Positions 1 to 7,841 of a DNA stretch of 64,000 bases are shown here, piece after piece. How positions within the stretch are numbered: the stretch's first letter is position 1; each line of letters begins with the position of its first letter. This stretch comes from Pseudomonas sp. PDM04. GTDB taxonomy: Bacteria > Pseudomonadota > Gammaproteobacteria > Pseudomonadales > Pseudomonadaceae. The stretch spans positions 992,001 to 1,056,000 of the forward strand of contig NZ_JACVAI010000001.1 of the NCBI RefSeq assembly GCF_014851765.1. Direction: 5' to 3'. Under the pieces are notes generated by a model that searched no databases, had not been told where the DNA came from, and was given only the letters and a program-made list of their open reading frames with translations. The translations under genes were made by a program, and so were the position numbers.

Positions 1-15
1 TGACACTCTCAACTC

Positions 16-747
16 ATGGTTGATAAAAATGCACTCCGCGCAGCTTTCAGCGAGCGCCTACACGAAGCCCTAGACGATGCCGGCGTACGCAGCCGAGGTC
101 GAGGGGTGGATATTCATCGCCAACTGAAGAGCCTAGGAGTCGATAAAACAACTCAGGCGATAAGTAAGTGGCTTAATGGCGAAGCGATGGCAGAAGCGGA
201 CAGTATGGCTGCACTTTGTTCGTGGCTGAAGGTTCGTCGGGAGTGGCTGGAGTATGGAGTACTACCCAAGCAGCAAGCCTGTGACGGCAATGTCCTGCAC
301 CTCAACACTGTAGGTGAAGGCAATGTCCGCGAGATCAATCAACATTTTGGGAAAGTGCCTTTAATCTCGTGGGTACAAGCTGGAGCTTGGTGCGAGGCGG
401 TTTCAAATCTTGAAGCTTATGATCCAGACTCTTGGTTATCGTGCCCAGTGCCTATCAGTATTCATGGATACGCTTTGAAGGTACTTGGCGACTCGATGAC
501 TAATCCTGGCCCAGGTCGTAGCTATCCAACTGGATGTATAATATTTGTTGATCCTGAAGCAGAAACGAGGACAGGTGATCGCGTAATCGCCAGCCTTCCT
601 CGCACCAATGAAGCCACCTTTAAAATATTGGTAGAGGATGCTGGCCGACAGTTTCTTAGACCTATAAACCCTCAATATCCTATTATTGAGATCACAGAGG
701 AAACGCATATCTGCGGAAAAGTAGTTGGTTCATTCATTCCTGAGTAG
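16..747 (+). CDS. Phage CI-type repressor, S24/LexA-like
   Basis: The 243-residue protein has an N-terminal helix-turn-helix region (about residues 10-75) and a C-terminal S24 self-cleavage domain. The nucleophile is S160 in the GDSM motif, the general base is probably K203 in ATFKIL, and the Ala-Gly at 122-123 (QAGAW) fits the autocleavage site. Such repressors keep a prophage silent and are inactivated through RecA after DNA damage. The ATG at 16 has no clear Shine-Dalgarno sequence, so the mRNA may be leaderless. The lytic genes it would control should lie left of the window on the other strand. Its last 14 bases overlap the convergent gene that follows. Confidence 0.85.
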   Translation: MVDKNALRAAFSERLHEALDDAGVRSRGRGVDIHRQLKSLGVDKTTQAISKWLNGEAMAEADSMAALCSWLKVRREWLEYGVLPKQQACDGNVLHLNTVGEGNVREINQHFGKVPLISWVQAGAWCEAVSNLEAYDPDSWLSCPVPISIHGYALKVLGDSMTNPGPGRSYPTGCIIFVDPEAETRTGDRVIASLPRTNEATFKILVEDAGRQFLRPINPQYPIIEITEETHICGKVVGSFIPE

Positions 748-1792
748 AGTTTCGAGCCCCCAGCTCTTTAGCCGTTACAACAACGAAACCGTCTATATCC
801 CACTTACTTATACCAACCCGCAGCAGCTCCAACTCACCCTCCGATAGACCGTGCTCATAATCAAGCACCACAACCAACTGGAGTGAAGCCTGTCTTTTTG
901 TAATCTGCCTATATTGATGCGACTTCACCGCGACTCTAGGAAGCTGGCTAATAAGCGCTTCTAATTTTGATGGAGCGGAAAGGTACTTCACCTCAAAAAT
1001 CTGATCTATATAACCAATCGTATTAGGCCGAGTTATGAGTCCGTCCAACTCCAAAACCAAATCCAAATCTTTAGATCTGTAAACAACATTTCGCTCAACA
1101 ATTGTTCCGTAAATCCCTTGCACATAATCGATCGCCTTTGATTCCAAGCCAATAACCCGCTGAACTGCCAATCGCATCTCATCTTTCTTATGATTCTTAT
1201 AAGCTGCGGGCGACTCATTTAAGTCTCTAACATGGTAATGCTTGGAACTTGGTGAAGGATACTTATTGTGAGAGCTGTATTTTTCTTCCCTTTCAGCCGC
1301 ACCAAGCTCACTAGAGGCGTCAGCCGGCGAATCAATATCAGCTCCCTTCTGGTCTCCAGTATTTTCCTTTTCATCACTGACTGGTGACACGCTAGGACTT
1401 TCCTCCTCACTTTTTCCGCCAGAATCATTGGCAGCTACAACTGGAAGAGCCCCCAACTCCACCAACTCCGCCTTTGAGCTTTTATACTTTGCCTCATCGG
1501 AGAGAGTTTCTTTCTTATAAGCAAAATATTCTTTATTGCCCCTTAGAATTGCGGCCAAAGTCTGAAGAAATTCTAGCTCAGTAACCGCCGTTGCGATGAT
1601 AAATACCGAAGCAAAATACACTGTCACATGATTAGCAAAAAGAGCCAGAGCAACGACGAGAAATATAGCCAGTATGCGTATTGCGTGAGTTCTTGAATTC
1701 TCGAATAAAGATATGAAGCTGAAGACTAATGCAGAAATACACAATACACCGCCTACAGCCTGAAAGAAGCTTAATGGATAAAAATTTTCCAT
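734..1792 (-). CDS. Membrane-anchored PD-(D/E)XK nuclease-like protein
   Basis: No family is recognised with certainty. The 352-residue protein has two or three N-terminal membrane segments (about 10-30 and 38-72), a low-complexity Ser/Glu/Asp-rich linker (about 120-185) and a C-terminal alpha/beta domain (about 205-345). In that domain D250 (ELDGLI) and E267-V-K269 (FEVKY) fit the D-x16-ExK core of the PD-(D/E)XK nuclease fold. Base composition is clearly more AT-rich than the phage genes around it. The gene runs against the prophage genes and its end overlaps the repressor, the usual layout of a lysogenic moron. A role in superinfection exclusion or defence is inference. Confidence 0.6.
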   Translation of the reverse strand: MENFYPLSFFQAVGGVLCISALVFSFISLFENSRTHAIRILAIFLVVALALFANHVTVYFASVFIIATAVTELEFLQTLAAILRGNKEYFAYKKETLSDEAKYKSSKAELVELGALPVVAANDSGGKSEEESPSVSPVSDEKENTGDQKGADIDSPADASSELGAAEREEKYSSHNKYPSPSSKHYHVRDLNESPAAYKNHKKDEMRLAVQRVIGLESKAIDYVQGIYGTIVERNVVYRSKDLDLVLELDGLITRPNTIGYIDQIFEVKYLSAPSKLEALISQLPRVAVKSHQYRQITKRQASLQLVVVLDYEHGLSEGELELLRVGISKWDIDGFVVVTAKELGARNSTQE

Positions 1793-1870
1793 AACTGAAT
1801 TGCTCTGCCATCCTGCATTAAGGCAGGCAGAATGCCACTAACCCTCAAATTTTTCCACCTTTCTGGGAAG

Positions 1871-1909
1871 CAACCATCAGTTGACATATCGCAACCGCTG
1901 GTTGATATT
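1871..1909 (+). promoter_or_regulatory. Early promoter with two repressor-like operators
   Basis: A consensus -35 TTGACA (1881-1886) and a -10 GATATT (1904-1909) are separated by 17 bases. Two 13-bp near-palindromes with the same arms overlap it: CAACCATCAGTTG (1871-1883) and CAACCGCTGGTTG (1892-1904), centred 21 bp apart (two helical turns). They overlap the -35 and fill the spacer, so a bound dimer pair would block polymerase. The promoter would drive the prophage genes from 1945 onward. Which repressor binds is not shown. Confidence 0.55.
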
Positions 1910-1944
1910 TGCCTCACTCTTCCACCACAGAGCGAGGCAAGACC

Positions 1945-2121
1945 ATGCACACCACAGCAACCCTGCACGTCCACCCGGCCGCTGCTGACCCCTCCCGTAT
2001 CTTCGAGATCCGCCGTATAGCACGCGAGAGCGGCTGCTCGTTTGTCTCCAGCAAACCGAAGCAGCAAGCTCGCGCTACCTCCGCCCCACTCGATCCGAAC
2101 GGTGGAGGGCACGCAGCATGA
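1945..2121 (+). CDS. Small prophage protein of unknown function (58 aa)
   Basis: I do not recognise a family. The ATG at 1945 follows a GAGCGAGG ribosome site, and the stop overlaps the next start as ATGA (2118-2121), which indicates translational coupling. The product is short and soluble, with a His/Pro-rich start and a basic middle. It is the first gene after the operator-bearing promoter at 1871-1909, a place where phages put small regulators or host-takeover proteins, but no DNA-binding motif is evident. Confidence 0.55.
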   Translation: MHTTATLHVHPAAADPSRIFEIRRIARESGCSFVSSKPKQQARATSAPLDPNGGGHAA

Positions 2122-2708
2122 CCAAGTACAAAATCGACAACCGCACCCTGCAGTTGCTCAACGCTCAGGTCAACCTGACCGAGACCTTCAACCACTTACT
2201 CCGTACAGCACCAAAGCGAAAGTGCCTGGCGTTCCGCCTGAAAGCTGAACGCGGCACTACGGAAAGCACCTTCGTCGTCGAGCTGGGCAGCGAACGCCAC
2301 ACGCTGACCCTGCATAACGACAAGAAAATGCACCTCAAGCTGGCCGATTTCATCGAAGAGATCGCCAATGGCCCGTTCGACGCGAGTAATACCAGCGACC
2401 TAGTGCATCAACCGCACGCCAGCCGCGAATTCGGTCGCTTTGAAGTATCGGACAAACAACGAGTGTTCGAATTAGTACGCACCGGCGGCGTGCTGAACCT
2501 CGACATGGGCTTCGACTACCCCCTACAGATTGCACTGCACCGTACTCAATCGCGCTCAGGTGTCACCACCATCCTGAGCATCGGCAACACAAGCCCGCAC
2601 ACCCGGTGCTTCACCGTGTACGGCAGCGATGTCGAGATCTACGGCAAGGTCACCGAGTCCATCAACCACCTCGCTGCAGCGGCCACCCCAGCCGCGCACG
2701 CGGCATGA
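2118..2708 (+). CDS. Conserved-type prophage protein, unknown function
   Basis: A 196-residue soluble protein of unknown function, without membrane segments or recognisable catalytic motifs. Its start is fused to the preceding stop (ATGA). Codon use and GC resemble the other prophage genes in this run. The C-terminus is Ala-rich low complexity. The downstream gene begins 10 bases after its stop, so it belongs to one polycistronic early transcript running toward the methyltransferase and integrase. Confidence 0.6.
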   Translation: MTKYKIDNRTLQLLNAQVNLTETFNHLLRTAPKRKCLAFRLKAERGTTESTFVVELGSERHTLTLHNDKKMHLKLADFIEEIANGPFDASNTSDLVHQPHASREFGRFEVSDKQRVFELVRTGGVLNLDMGFDYPLQIALHRTQSRSGVTTILSIGNTSPHTRCFTVYGSDVEIYGKVTESINHLAAAATPAAHAA

Positions 2709-2718
2709 GGGGTACGCC

Positions 2719-3003
2719 ATGGAACGCACACTCGCCCAAGCCGCAACCCAACTCGGCCTGACCCGGCCCAAACTCATCGCTCGCATGCGGGAAAAAGGCC
2801 TGCTCAACGACCGCAACCTACCGGCCTACCCCAACCGTGATCGCGACTATCTGCGGGTCAAGGACGGCCACTGGTATCACGATCAGCTCGGCATGCAGTA
2901 CAGCCAATCAACCCGGGTCAAACAACGCGGCATCAGCTGGCTGGCCGAGCAACTGGGATTGGCGCTACCTGCCATCCCGGTAGACACCCGTGACGTGGCC
3001 TAG
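2719..3003 (+). CDS. KilA-C domain protein (phage antirepressor C-terminal type)
   Basis: The 94 residues correspond to the KilA-C (ANT) domain that forms the C-terminal half of many phage antirepressors. The pattern TLAQAATQLGL, followed by KLIARMREKGLL and then HWYHDQLG, is typical. No N-terminal Bro or AntA half is present, so this is a stand-alone version. A GAGGGG ribosome site lies 5 bases before the ATG. It probably binds DNA or partner regulators and modulates lysogeny; no target is evident. The next gene overlaps its 3' end. Confidence 0.7.
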   Translation: MERTLAQAATQLGLTRPKLIARMREKGLLNDRNLPAYPNRDRDYLRVKDGHWYHDQLGMQYSQSTRVKQRGISWLAEQLGLALPAIPVDTRDVA

Positions 3004-3169
3004 GGAATACGCCCGCCAGATCATCGCCATGCGCACACGAGAGGAGCGCAACGCCGCGCTCCTCGAAGTGCCCGAGCATCTGCGGGAGCTGACCAAACGC
3101 CACTGCCTGAACGCCTGGAACCATCCGGCAAGAACACAACGCAAGGAGGCCCAACAAAGCCATGAGTAA
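2990..3169 (+). CDS. Small prophage protein of unknown function (59 aa)
   Basis: A short frame from GTG 2990 encodes 59 residues that begin (V)TWPREYARQII. The alternative ATG at 3029 would remove the first 13 residues. The GTG start is preferred because that N-terminal stretch looks like the tightly packed small proteins of Pseudomonas prophages and gives a 14-base overlap with the KilA-C gene. The 3' end overlaps the next start by 8 bases. The protein is charged and helical, and its function is unknown. Confidence 0.5.
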   Translation: MTWPREYARQIIAMRTREERNAALLEVPEHLRELTKRHCLNAWNHPARTQRKEAQQSHE

Positions 3170-3479
3170 CACAGCACAAAATCCGCTCCGCCTGCACCCT
3201 GCGCCGGAGTCAGCCACCGTCGAACTGCTTTACCGCATCTTCGGCGACGTCCTGATCCCGCTCGACAAAGTGCGCGAGCAGTACTTCCGCAATCTCAACG
3301 AGCAGTCGTTCGTGGCCGAGATCAGCAGCGGCCGCATCCAGCTCCCCATCACCACGCTGGACACCAGCCGTAAGGCACCGAAGTACGCCCACATCCGGCA
3401 CGTCGCCTCATTGATCGACATCCGCGCCTACAAGGCCGACGAAGACATGCAGCGACAGCAGGACGACGCCAACGAGTAA
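3162..3479 (+). CDS. PrtN-like pyocin activator family protein
   Basis: The 105-residue protein matches the layout of the PrtN family, transcriptional activators of pyocin genes. It has a conserved IPLDKVREQYF segment (about 31-41), then an EISSGRIQLPI-type segment and an HIRHVASLIDIRA C-terminal helix. In Pseudomonas phages, PrtN-like proteins occur in early accessory regions and may activate late or accessory genes. It sits between other coupled small genes, preceded by an AAGGAGG-like site around 3144-3150. The direct target is unknown. Confidence 0.7.
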   Translation: MSNTAQNPLRLHPAPESATVELLYRIFGDVLIPLDKVREQYFRNLNEQSFVAEISSGRIQLPITTLDTSRKAPKYAHIRHVASLIDIRAYKADEDMQRQQDDANE

Positions 3480-3536
3480 CACCCACAACCAAACGGCTGC
3501 CACCACCAGCCTGTGACATCACCAGGAGCACACCAC

Positions 3537-3956
3537 ATGACCGCAATTCAGATCTGCGCACTCATCGCCCTGATCATTCTGGCCGGGCTATTAGTATGGG
3601 CCGGCTACTTCATGGGCCACAGCGACGGCATGTCCGCCGGCATGAAAGAAAGCGACAACATCCAGCGCGCAGAAAGCGCCAAGACCATTCGCGAGTTAAG
3701 GGCCTCCCTCGACTTCATCAAGGCTGACCACGCTCGGTTGGTGCAATTCAGCAAGCGCCTTCAGCAAGCATTGACACTTGGCGAACCCGAACACCAGACG
3801 TTGCTCGACATCGCCGAAAAGCTCCGCATTGCCGCCGAGACATTCTCAGCCTTCCGCACGGGTAAAAAACTCGAGCGCGAAACCCGCGTCTTGCGCGATC
3901 AAGCGCTCGCCATCGCAGCCCTGCTGGAGCCGGCAAAGCAGGAGAGCGCCGCATGA
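3537..3956 (+). CDS. Prophage membrane-anchored coiled-coil protein
   Basis: A 139-residue protein with one N-terminal membrane segment (about residues 5-27, ending in a Gly-rich WAGYFMGHSDGMSAG stretch) followed by a long charged helix likely to be coiled coil (about 40-130). The start is fixed by the CCAGGAG site 10 bases before ATG 3537. The stop overlaps the next start (ATGA at 3953). The family is not recognised. Topology suggests an inner-membrane protein with a cytoplasmic helical tail, as in some phage exclusion or lysis-timing proteins, but that is only analogy. Confidence 0.6.
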   Translation: MTAIQICALIALIILAGLLVWAGYFMGHSDGMSAGMKESDNIQRAESAKTIRELRASLDFIKADHARLVQFSKRLQQALTLGEPEHQTLLDIAEKLRIAAETFSAFRTGKKLERETRVLRDQALAIAALLEPAKQESAA

Positions 3957-4543
3957 GCCAGATCTGCCCCCAATCCAACACCCACCGCAACCCGGCTCAC
4001 GCCCCACCAGCGGCTGAAGAACCAACGCGCAATAAAACCTCGGAGGAAAGCGTCATGCAAAAGGACCAGCACAAAACCCAATCCACAACCGCTTTGCTCC
4101 GCAAGGAAAGCAGCGTCGACACACAAGAAACAAACAGCCTCTGCTGCGCAGCAGCAGGCATCATTGCTCCTTCCAGCAGCACCACCGATGCGCTTATACC
4201 CCACGAAAAGCTGCGCGAGGCAGCCACACCTAATGCAACGCTAATCGCTCAAAATCGCCCGCCCGCGCAGCCTGCTGAGGGGTATACGCACCCTGACAGC
4301 AAAGAAGCCGTCGAAGAAATCCAGATCGACGAGCGCGTTGAGTTCGAGAAAGAGTTCCCAGTCCCCGAAGGTCTTCAGTACTGCGCCCAGCGAGGCACGT
4401 ACATCACCGCACCAGGTGCGAAGACATCCGACTCGTTCGCCCGTGAGCATTACGGGTATCGGGCCGGTTTCACCGCATGGAAGCGCAGGGCGTGGAAGCA
4501 CGCCGCACTCGTTGGCCAGCAAGCCAAAGGAGTTCGCTCGTGA
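3953..4543 (+). CDS. Prophage protein of unknown function upstream of the methyltransferase
   Basis: From ATG 3953 the product is 196 residues. An in-frame ATG at 4055 with a stronger GGAGG site (4042-4046) would give 162 residues, and both starts are plausible. The first half is low complexity. The conserved-looking part is the C-terminal third, around EFPVPEGLQYCAQRGTYI and HYGYRAGFTAWKRRAW, a pattern common in small phage proteins of unknown function. The stop overlaps the methyltransferase GTG start (GTGA), so the two are coupled. Confidence 0.55.
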   Translation: MSQICPQSNTHRNPAHAPPAAEEPTRNKTSEESVMQKDQHKTQSTTALLRKESSVDTQETNSLCCAAAGIIAPSSSTTDALIPHEKLREAATPNATLIAQNRPPAQPAEGYTHPDSKEAVEEIQIDERVEFEKEFPVPEGLQYCAQRGTYITAPGAKTSDSFAREHYGYRAGFTAWKRRAWKHAALVGQQAKGVRS

Positions 4544-6342
4544 TCAAGCGCACTCTCAAGCACTTTCACATGTGCTGCGGCCTGGGCGGCGGTGCCAAGG
4601 GATTCAACCGGGCCAAGCCAATCGTTGGGCATATACAAGCCGAGTGGCAGTGCATCGGCGGTGTCGACGTGGACCCGGCCGGCTTGCGCGACTTCCAGCG
4701 TCTTTCTGGTGTACCTGGCACGCTGATGGATCTGTTCACCCGGAACCAGTACACCCGCTTCCATGGTAAAGAACCGCCAGCCGGCTGGACTGAGGCGAGC
4801 GCCGATGACCTACGTCGCGCTGCCAGCAACGAACGTCCGGACGCCGTATTTATTTCTAGCCCCTGCAAGGGCGCTTCGGGCTTGCTGTCGGAAACAATGA
4901 GCCTGACGCCGAAGTACCAGGCTCTGAACGAGCTGACGTTGCGCTGCATCTGGCTGATGTGTGAGGCGTGGAAGGATGACCCTGTGTCGTTGATCGTCTT
5001 CGAGAACGTTCCGCGCCTTGCCACCCGTGGCCGCCACCTGCTAGACCAGATCAACAAGCTGCTGAACCACTACGGATACGCAGTCGCCGAAACCACGCAC
5101 GACTGCGGCGTCATTGGCGGACTGGCGCAGAGCCGTAAGCGCTTCCTGCTGGTCGCCCGCCACATCGAAAAAGTGCCGCCGTTCCTGTACGAACCGGAAA
5201 AGAAGACGCTCAAGTCTGTCGGCTCGATCCTCCGTCGCATGCCGCTGGCCGGCGATGTCGAAGCCGCTGGCCCGATGCACCGGGTGCCGGCGTTGCAATG
5301 GAAAACGTGGGTTCGCCTCGCCCTGGTCACCGCCGGCAAGGACTGGCGCAGCCTGAACGACTTGGCGATCGAGAACGGTTACCTGCGTGACCTGGTGATC
5401 GTGCCGGCATACCGCGCCGGCTATCTTGGTGTGCATGAATGGCAGGACACCGCCGGTACCGTTGCTGGGCGAAGCAGCCCAACGAACGGCGCGTTCTCTG
5501 TAGCAGATCCGCGCGCCAAGGCAGGCGCCCTGCAATATCAGCAGTACGGCGTCCGTCGCTGGGAAGAAACCAGCGGCGCGGTAATCGGCGTCAAGTCGCC
5601 CGGGCAAGGGACGTTCAGTGTTGCTGATCCTCGCCGGCCTGGTGATGGCTTCGGCAAATATCTGGTAACGCCGTTCGACAATGCCGCTGGAACGGTCATC
5701 GCTGGCAGCACCACGGGGCAAGGCGCTTTTGCGGTTCAGGATCCTCGGTATCACAACTGGCACCCAGGAGCGAGCAGCCGGAAGCTTAGCGTTTGCCCTT
5801 GGGATAAAAATGCTGGGACTGTCACAGGATCGCAGCAGGTAGCCAGTGGGGCATTGTCGATCGCAGACCCGCGCCCAGGCATGAAGCGCACGAAGGGCGA
5901 CGCGTACCTGACTGGCGGTCACTACGGCGTCGTCGGCTGGAACGAGCAATGCGGCGCCGTTTCGGCCAGCGCAAAGCAGGACAACGGTCGTTGGTCTGTG
6001 GCGGATCCCCGCATGCCGGAAGCCAATGACCGTCTGACCTGCGTTATCGAAAGCCTCGACGGCACCTGGCACCGACCATTCACCACGCTGGAGCTGGCTG
6101 CGCTGCAAAGTCTGGTCGAACCGGAAGAGCAGTTCGAGCTGGACGGCCTGAGCGATCAGGCATGGCGCGAGCGGATCGGCAACGCGGTACCGCCAGCAGC
6201 CGCCGAAGCAATCGCCCAGGTGATGGGCACCACCCTACTGCTGGCCGAAGCCGGCGAAACCTTCATGCTGAGCAACATGCCGGTGTGGGTGCGCCCTGTA
6301 GCAGTGGGATTGAGCGTGAGCCAGAGGGAGGAGGCAGCATGA
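4540..6342 (+). CDS. C5 cytosine DNA methyltransferase with five internal repeats
   Basis: A 600-residue enzyme predicted to transfer methyl from SAM to cytosine C5. Motif I is FHMCCGLGGG (9-18), the catalytic Cys is C109 in SPCKGAS (a variant of PCQ), motif VI is ENV (155-157), motif VIII is QSRKR (197-201) and motif X is GNAVPP (547-552). Residues 300-491, where the target-recognition domain should lie, contain five repeats of 38-46 residues, each with an AGTV-like core and ending in (A/Q)DPR. GTG 4540 is chosen because AAGGAG precedes it and it couples to the upstream stop. No endonuclease gene is adjacent, so it is probably an orphan protecting phage DNA. Confidence 0.85.
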   Translation: MIKRTLKHFHMCCGLGGGAKGFNRAKPIVGHIQAEWQCIGGVDVDPAGLRDFQRLSGVPGTLMDLFTRNQYTRFHGKEPPAGWTEASADDLRRAASNERPDAVFISSPCKGASGLLSETMSLTPKYQALNELTLRCIWLMCEAWKDDPVSLIVFENVPRLATRGRHLLDQINKLLNHYGYAVAETTHDCGVIGGLAQSRKRFLLVARHIEKVPPFLYEPEKKTLKSVGSILRRMPLAGDVEAAGPMHRVPALQWKTWVRLALVTAGKDWRSLNDLAIENGYLRDLVIVPAYRAGYLGVHEWQDTAGTVAGRSSPTNGAFSVADPRAKAGALQYQQYGVRRWEETSGAVIGVKSPGQGTFSVADPRRPGDGFGKYLVTPFDNAAGTVIAGSTTGQGAFAVQDPRYHNWHPGASSRKLSVCPWDKNAGTVTGSQQVASGALSIADPRPGMKRTKGDAYLTGGHYGVVGWNEQCGAVSASAKQDNGRWSVADPRMPEANDRLTCVIESLDGTWHRPFTTLELAALQSLVEPEEQFELDGLSDQAWRERIGNAVPPAAAEAIAQVMGTTLLLAEAGETFMLSNMPVWVRPVAVGLSVSQREEAA

Positions 6343-6554
6343 GCGCTGCAGAGAAAATTGATTTTCAAATCACACCAGGCGCTTGGTTCCGCCAAGACCT
6401 GCTTTATCCAGTGTTCGGACTCAGCACAGAAGCTGTCCGCAAGTATCGTTCTCGCGGTCTGTGGCTGGAGGGCAAACACTACCGTACCGACCCCGCCAAT
6501 GTGCTGGTTTACAACAAGGAAGCAATTGAAAAGTGGATGGCAGGTCAACCATGA
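6339..6554 (+). CDS. Putative excisionase (DUF1233-like)
   Basis: The 71-residue protein resembles small phage excisionases. It has a winged-helix type core with FGLSTEAVRKYRSRGLWLEG followed by the hairpin segment and KEAIEKWM. A GGGAGGAGG ribosome site precedes ATG 6339. It overlaps the methyltransferase stop by 4 bases, and its own stop overlaps the integrase start by 4 bases (ATGA twice). Position directly before the integrase supports an Xis role: bending attachment-site DNA and directing integrase toward excision. Confidence 0.75.
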   Translation: MSAAEKIDFQITPGAWFRQDLLYPVFGLSTEAVRKYRSRGLWLEGKHYRTDPANVLVYNKEAIEKWMAGQP

Positions 6555-7768
6555 GTGACAAGATGCCCACAGGTGTCGAGATGAACGGCAAACAGCTGCG
6601 CATCTGGTTCATCTTCAATGGCCAGCGATGCCGGGAACCACTTGAGGGGATCTCGAAGGTTAACAAAGCTGCGATTGCCTATGCCGACAACAAGCGGCGG
6701 ACGATCCTTGCAGAGATCAAGGAGGGCCGCTTCGACTATGCGGCTCACTTCCCCAACTCCCCCAGGGCAGCAATGTTCACGGGAACAGGTGGGCCATCTC
6801 TGAAGCGCACCGTGAAGGAAGGTATCGATCGATGGCTGGAGGTTCAGCGCGCACTCAAAGCTTCGAGCACTGTCGTCAACTACGTCAGCAAGGCTGTACA
6901 CGTTGAGAAGAAATTCAGCAAGCGTCGGATCGTCGACATCAGCAAGAGCGACATCGAGTTGTTCCAGGCGCAGTTGCTCAAGCAAGGCCTGGCACCAAAG
7001 ACAGTGAACGACATTTTCACCGTCGTTCGCGGGGTTTGGGCCGACGCGTTCGGTGACGGAATACTGAAAGCCAACCCACTCGACCGGATCAGCAACGTCG
7101 GGGCGGACGTCGACCTCGAGCACGCTGACCCCTTCAGTCGTACCGAGATCGAGTTGATTGGTAAAGCAGACCCCGGCCGACGAGCTGATGCCCGAATGAT
7201 TGAGTTTAACTGCTGGGCCGGGCTGTCTCTATCCGAGCTTATCGGATTGGCCGCTGAAGACGTCGACCTCCAAGCCGGCCTGGTACACGTCCGGCGGGCA
7301 TTGGTCGTAGGAGAATTCAAAGTTCCCAAGGAACGCTCAAGGATAAGAGTCGTTGAGCTGATAGACCCTGCCCTCGAACTAATGCGGGAGATTGTGGCCG
7401 CTGCCAAGGATGCACAAGCAGAAGAGATCACGGTTATCCAACGCGACAACATCACCTCCAAGAAAATGAAAGTGAAGTTCCTTTTCCGTAGTTCCACCAG
7501 TGGCTTACTCTGGAGCGGCAAGACATTGAGCAACTGGTTCACCGCTCATCTCAAAAAGGCGGAAGTCCGTCATCGTGGGGCGAACCAATGTCGCCACACC
7601 TTTGCCAGCCAGATGCTTTCGAGCTACGTTCCGGTCGAATGGGTGGCCAGGCAGCTAGGGCACGCCGATACAACGATGGTGCGAAAGCACTACGGGAGAT
7701 GGATACCGAAGGACACGAAGAGCATGGCGGGTCTCGTCTCGAAGATGCTGGGATTTAGAACAGATTGA
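6551..7768 (+). CDS. Tyrosine-family site-specific integrase
   Basis: A 405-residue phage-type tyrosine recombinase with a core-binding domain (about 85-180) and a catalytic domain (about 195-390). The nucleophile is Y381 in HYGRW, with H371 (LGHADT), R348 (QCRHTFAS) and probable K257 in the beta hairpin. Two usual catalytic positions differ: the box-I Arg position reads S226 (AGLSLSEL) and the His of HxxR reads N345. The second change is common in some phage integrases; the first is less usual. It faces tRNA-Ser 2.5 kb downstream, the likely attachment site. Confidence 0.85.
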   Translation: MSDKMPTGVEMNGKQLRIWFIFNGQRCREPLEGISKVNKAAIAYADNKRRTILAEIKEGRFDYAAHFPNSPRAAMFTGTGGPSLKRTVKEGIDRWLEVQRALKASSTVVNYVSKAVHVEKKFSKRRIVDISKSDIELFQAQLLKQGLAPKTVNDIFTVVRGVWADAFGDGILKANPLDRISNVGADVDLEHADPFSRTEIELIGKADPGRRADARMIEFNCWAGLSLSELIGLAAEDVDLQAGLVHVRRALVVGEFKVPKERSRIRVVELIDPALELMREIVAAAKDAQAEEITVIQRDNITSKKMKVKFLFRSSTSGLLWSGKTLSNWFTAHLKKAEVRHRGANQCRHTFASQMLSSYVPVEWVARQLGHADTTMVRKHYGRWIPKDTKSMAGLVSKMLGFRTD

Positions 7769-7841
7769 ACACAGGTCCGATATGGCCTGCGTTAAATTGA
7801 TGTAATGTTCTGACCTTCGAACGTTGCCAAGGATCGTCGCC

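Noticed and set aside
5041..6108. A minus-strand open frame opposite the methyltransferase
   Set aside because: The plus frame has all the catalytic motifs; the antisense frame has none and no start signal.
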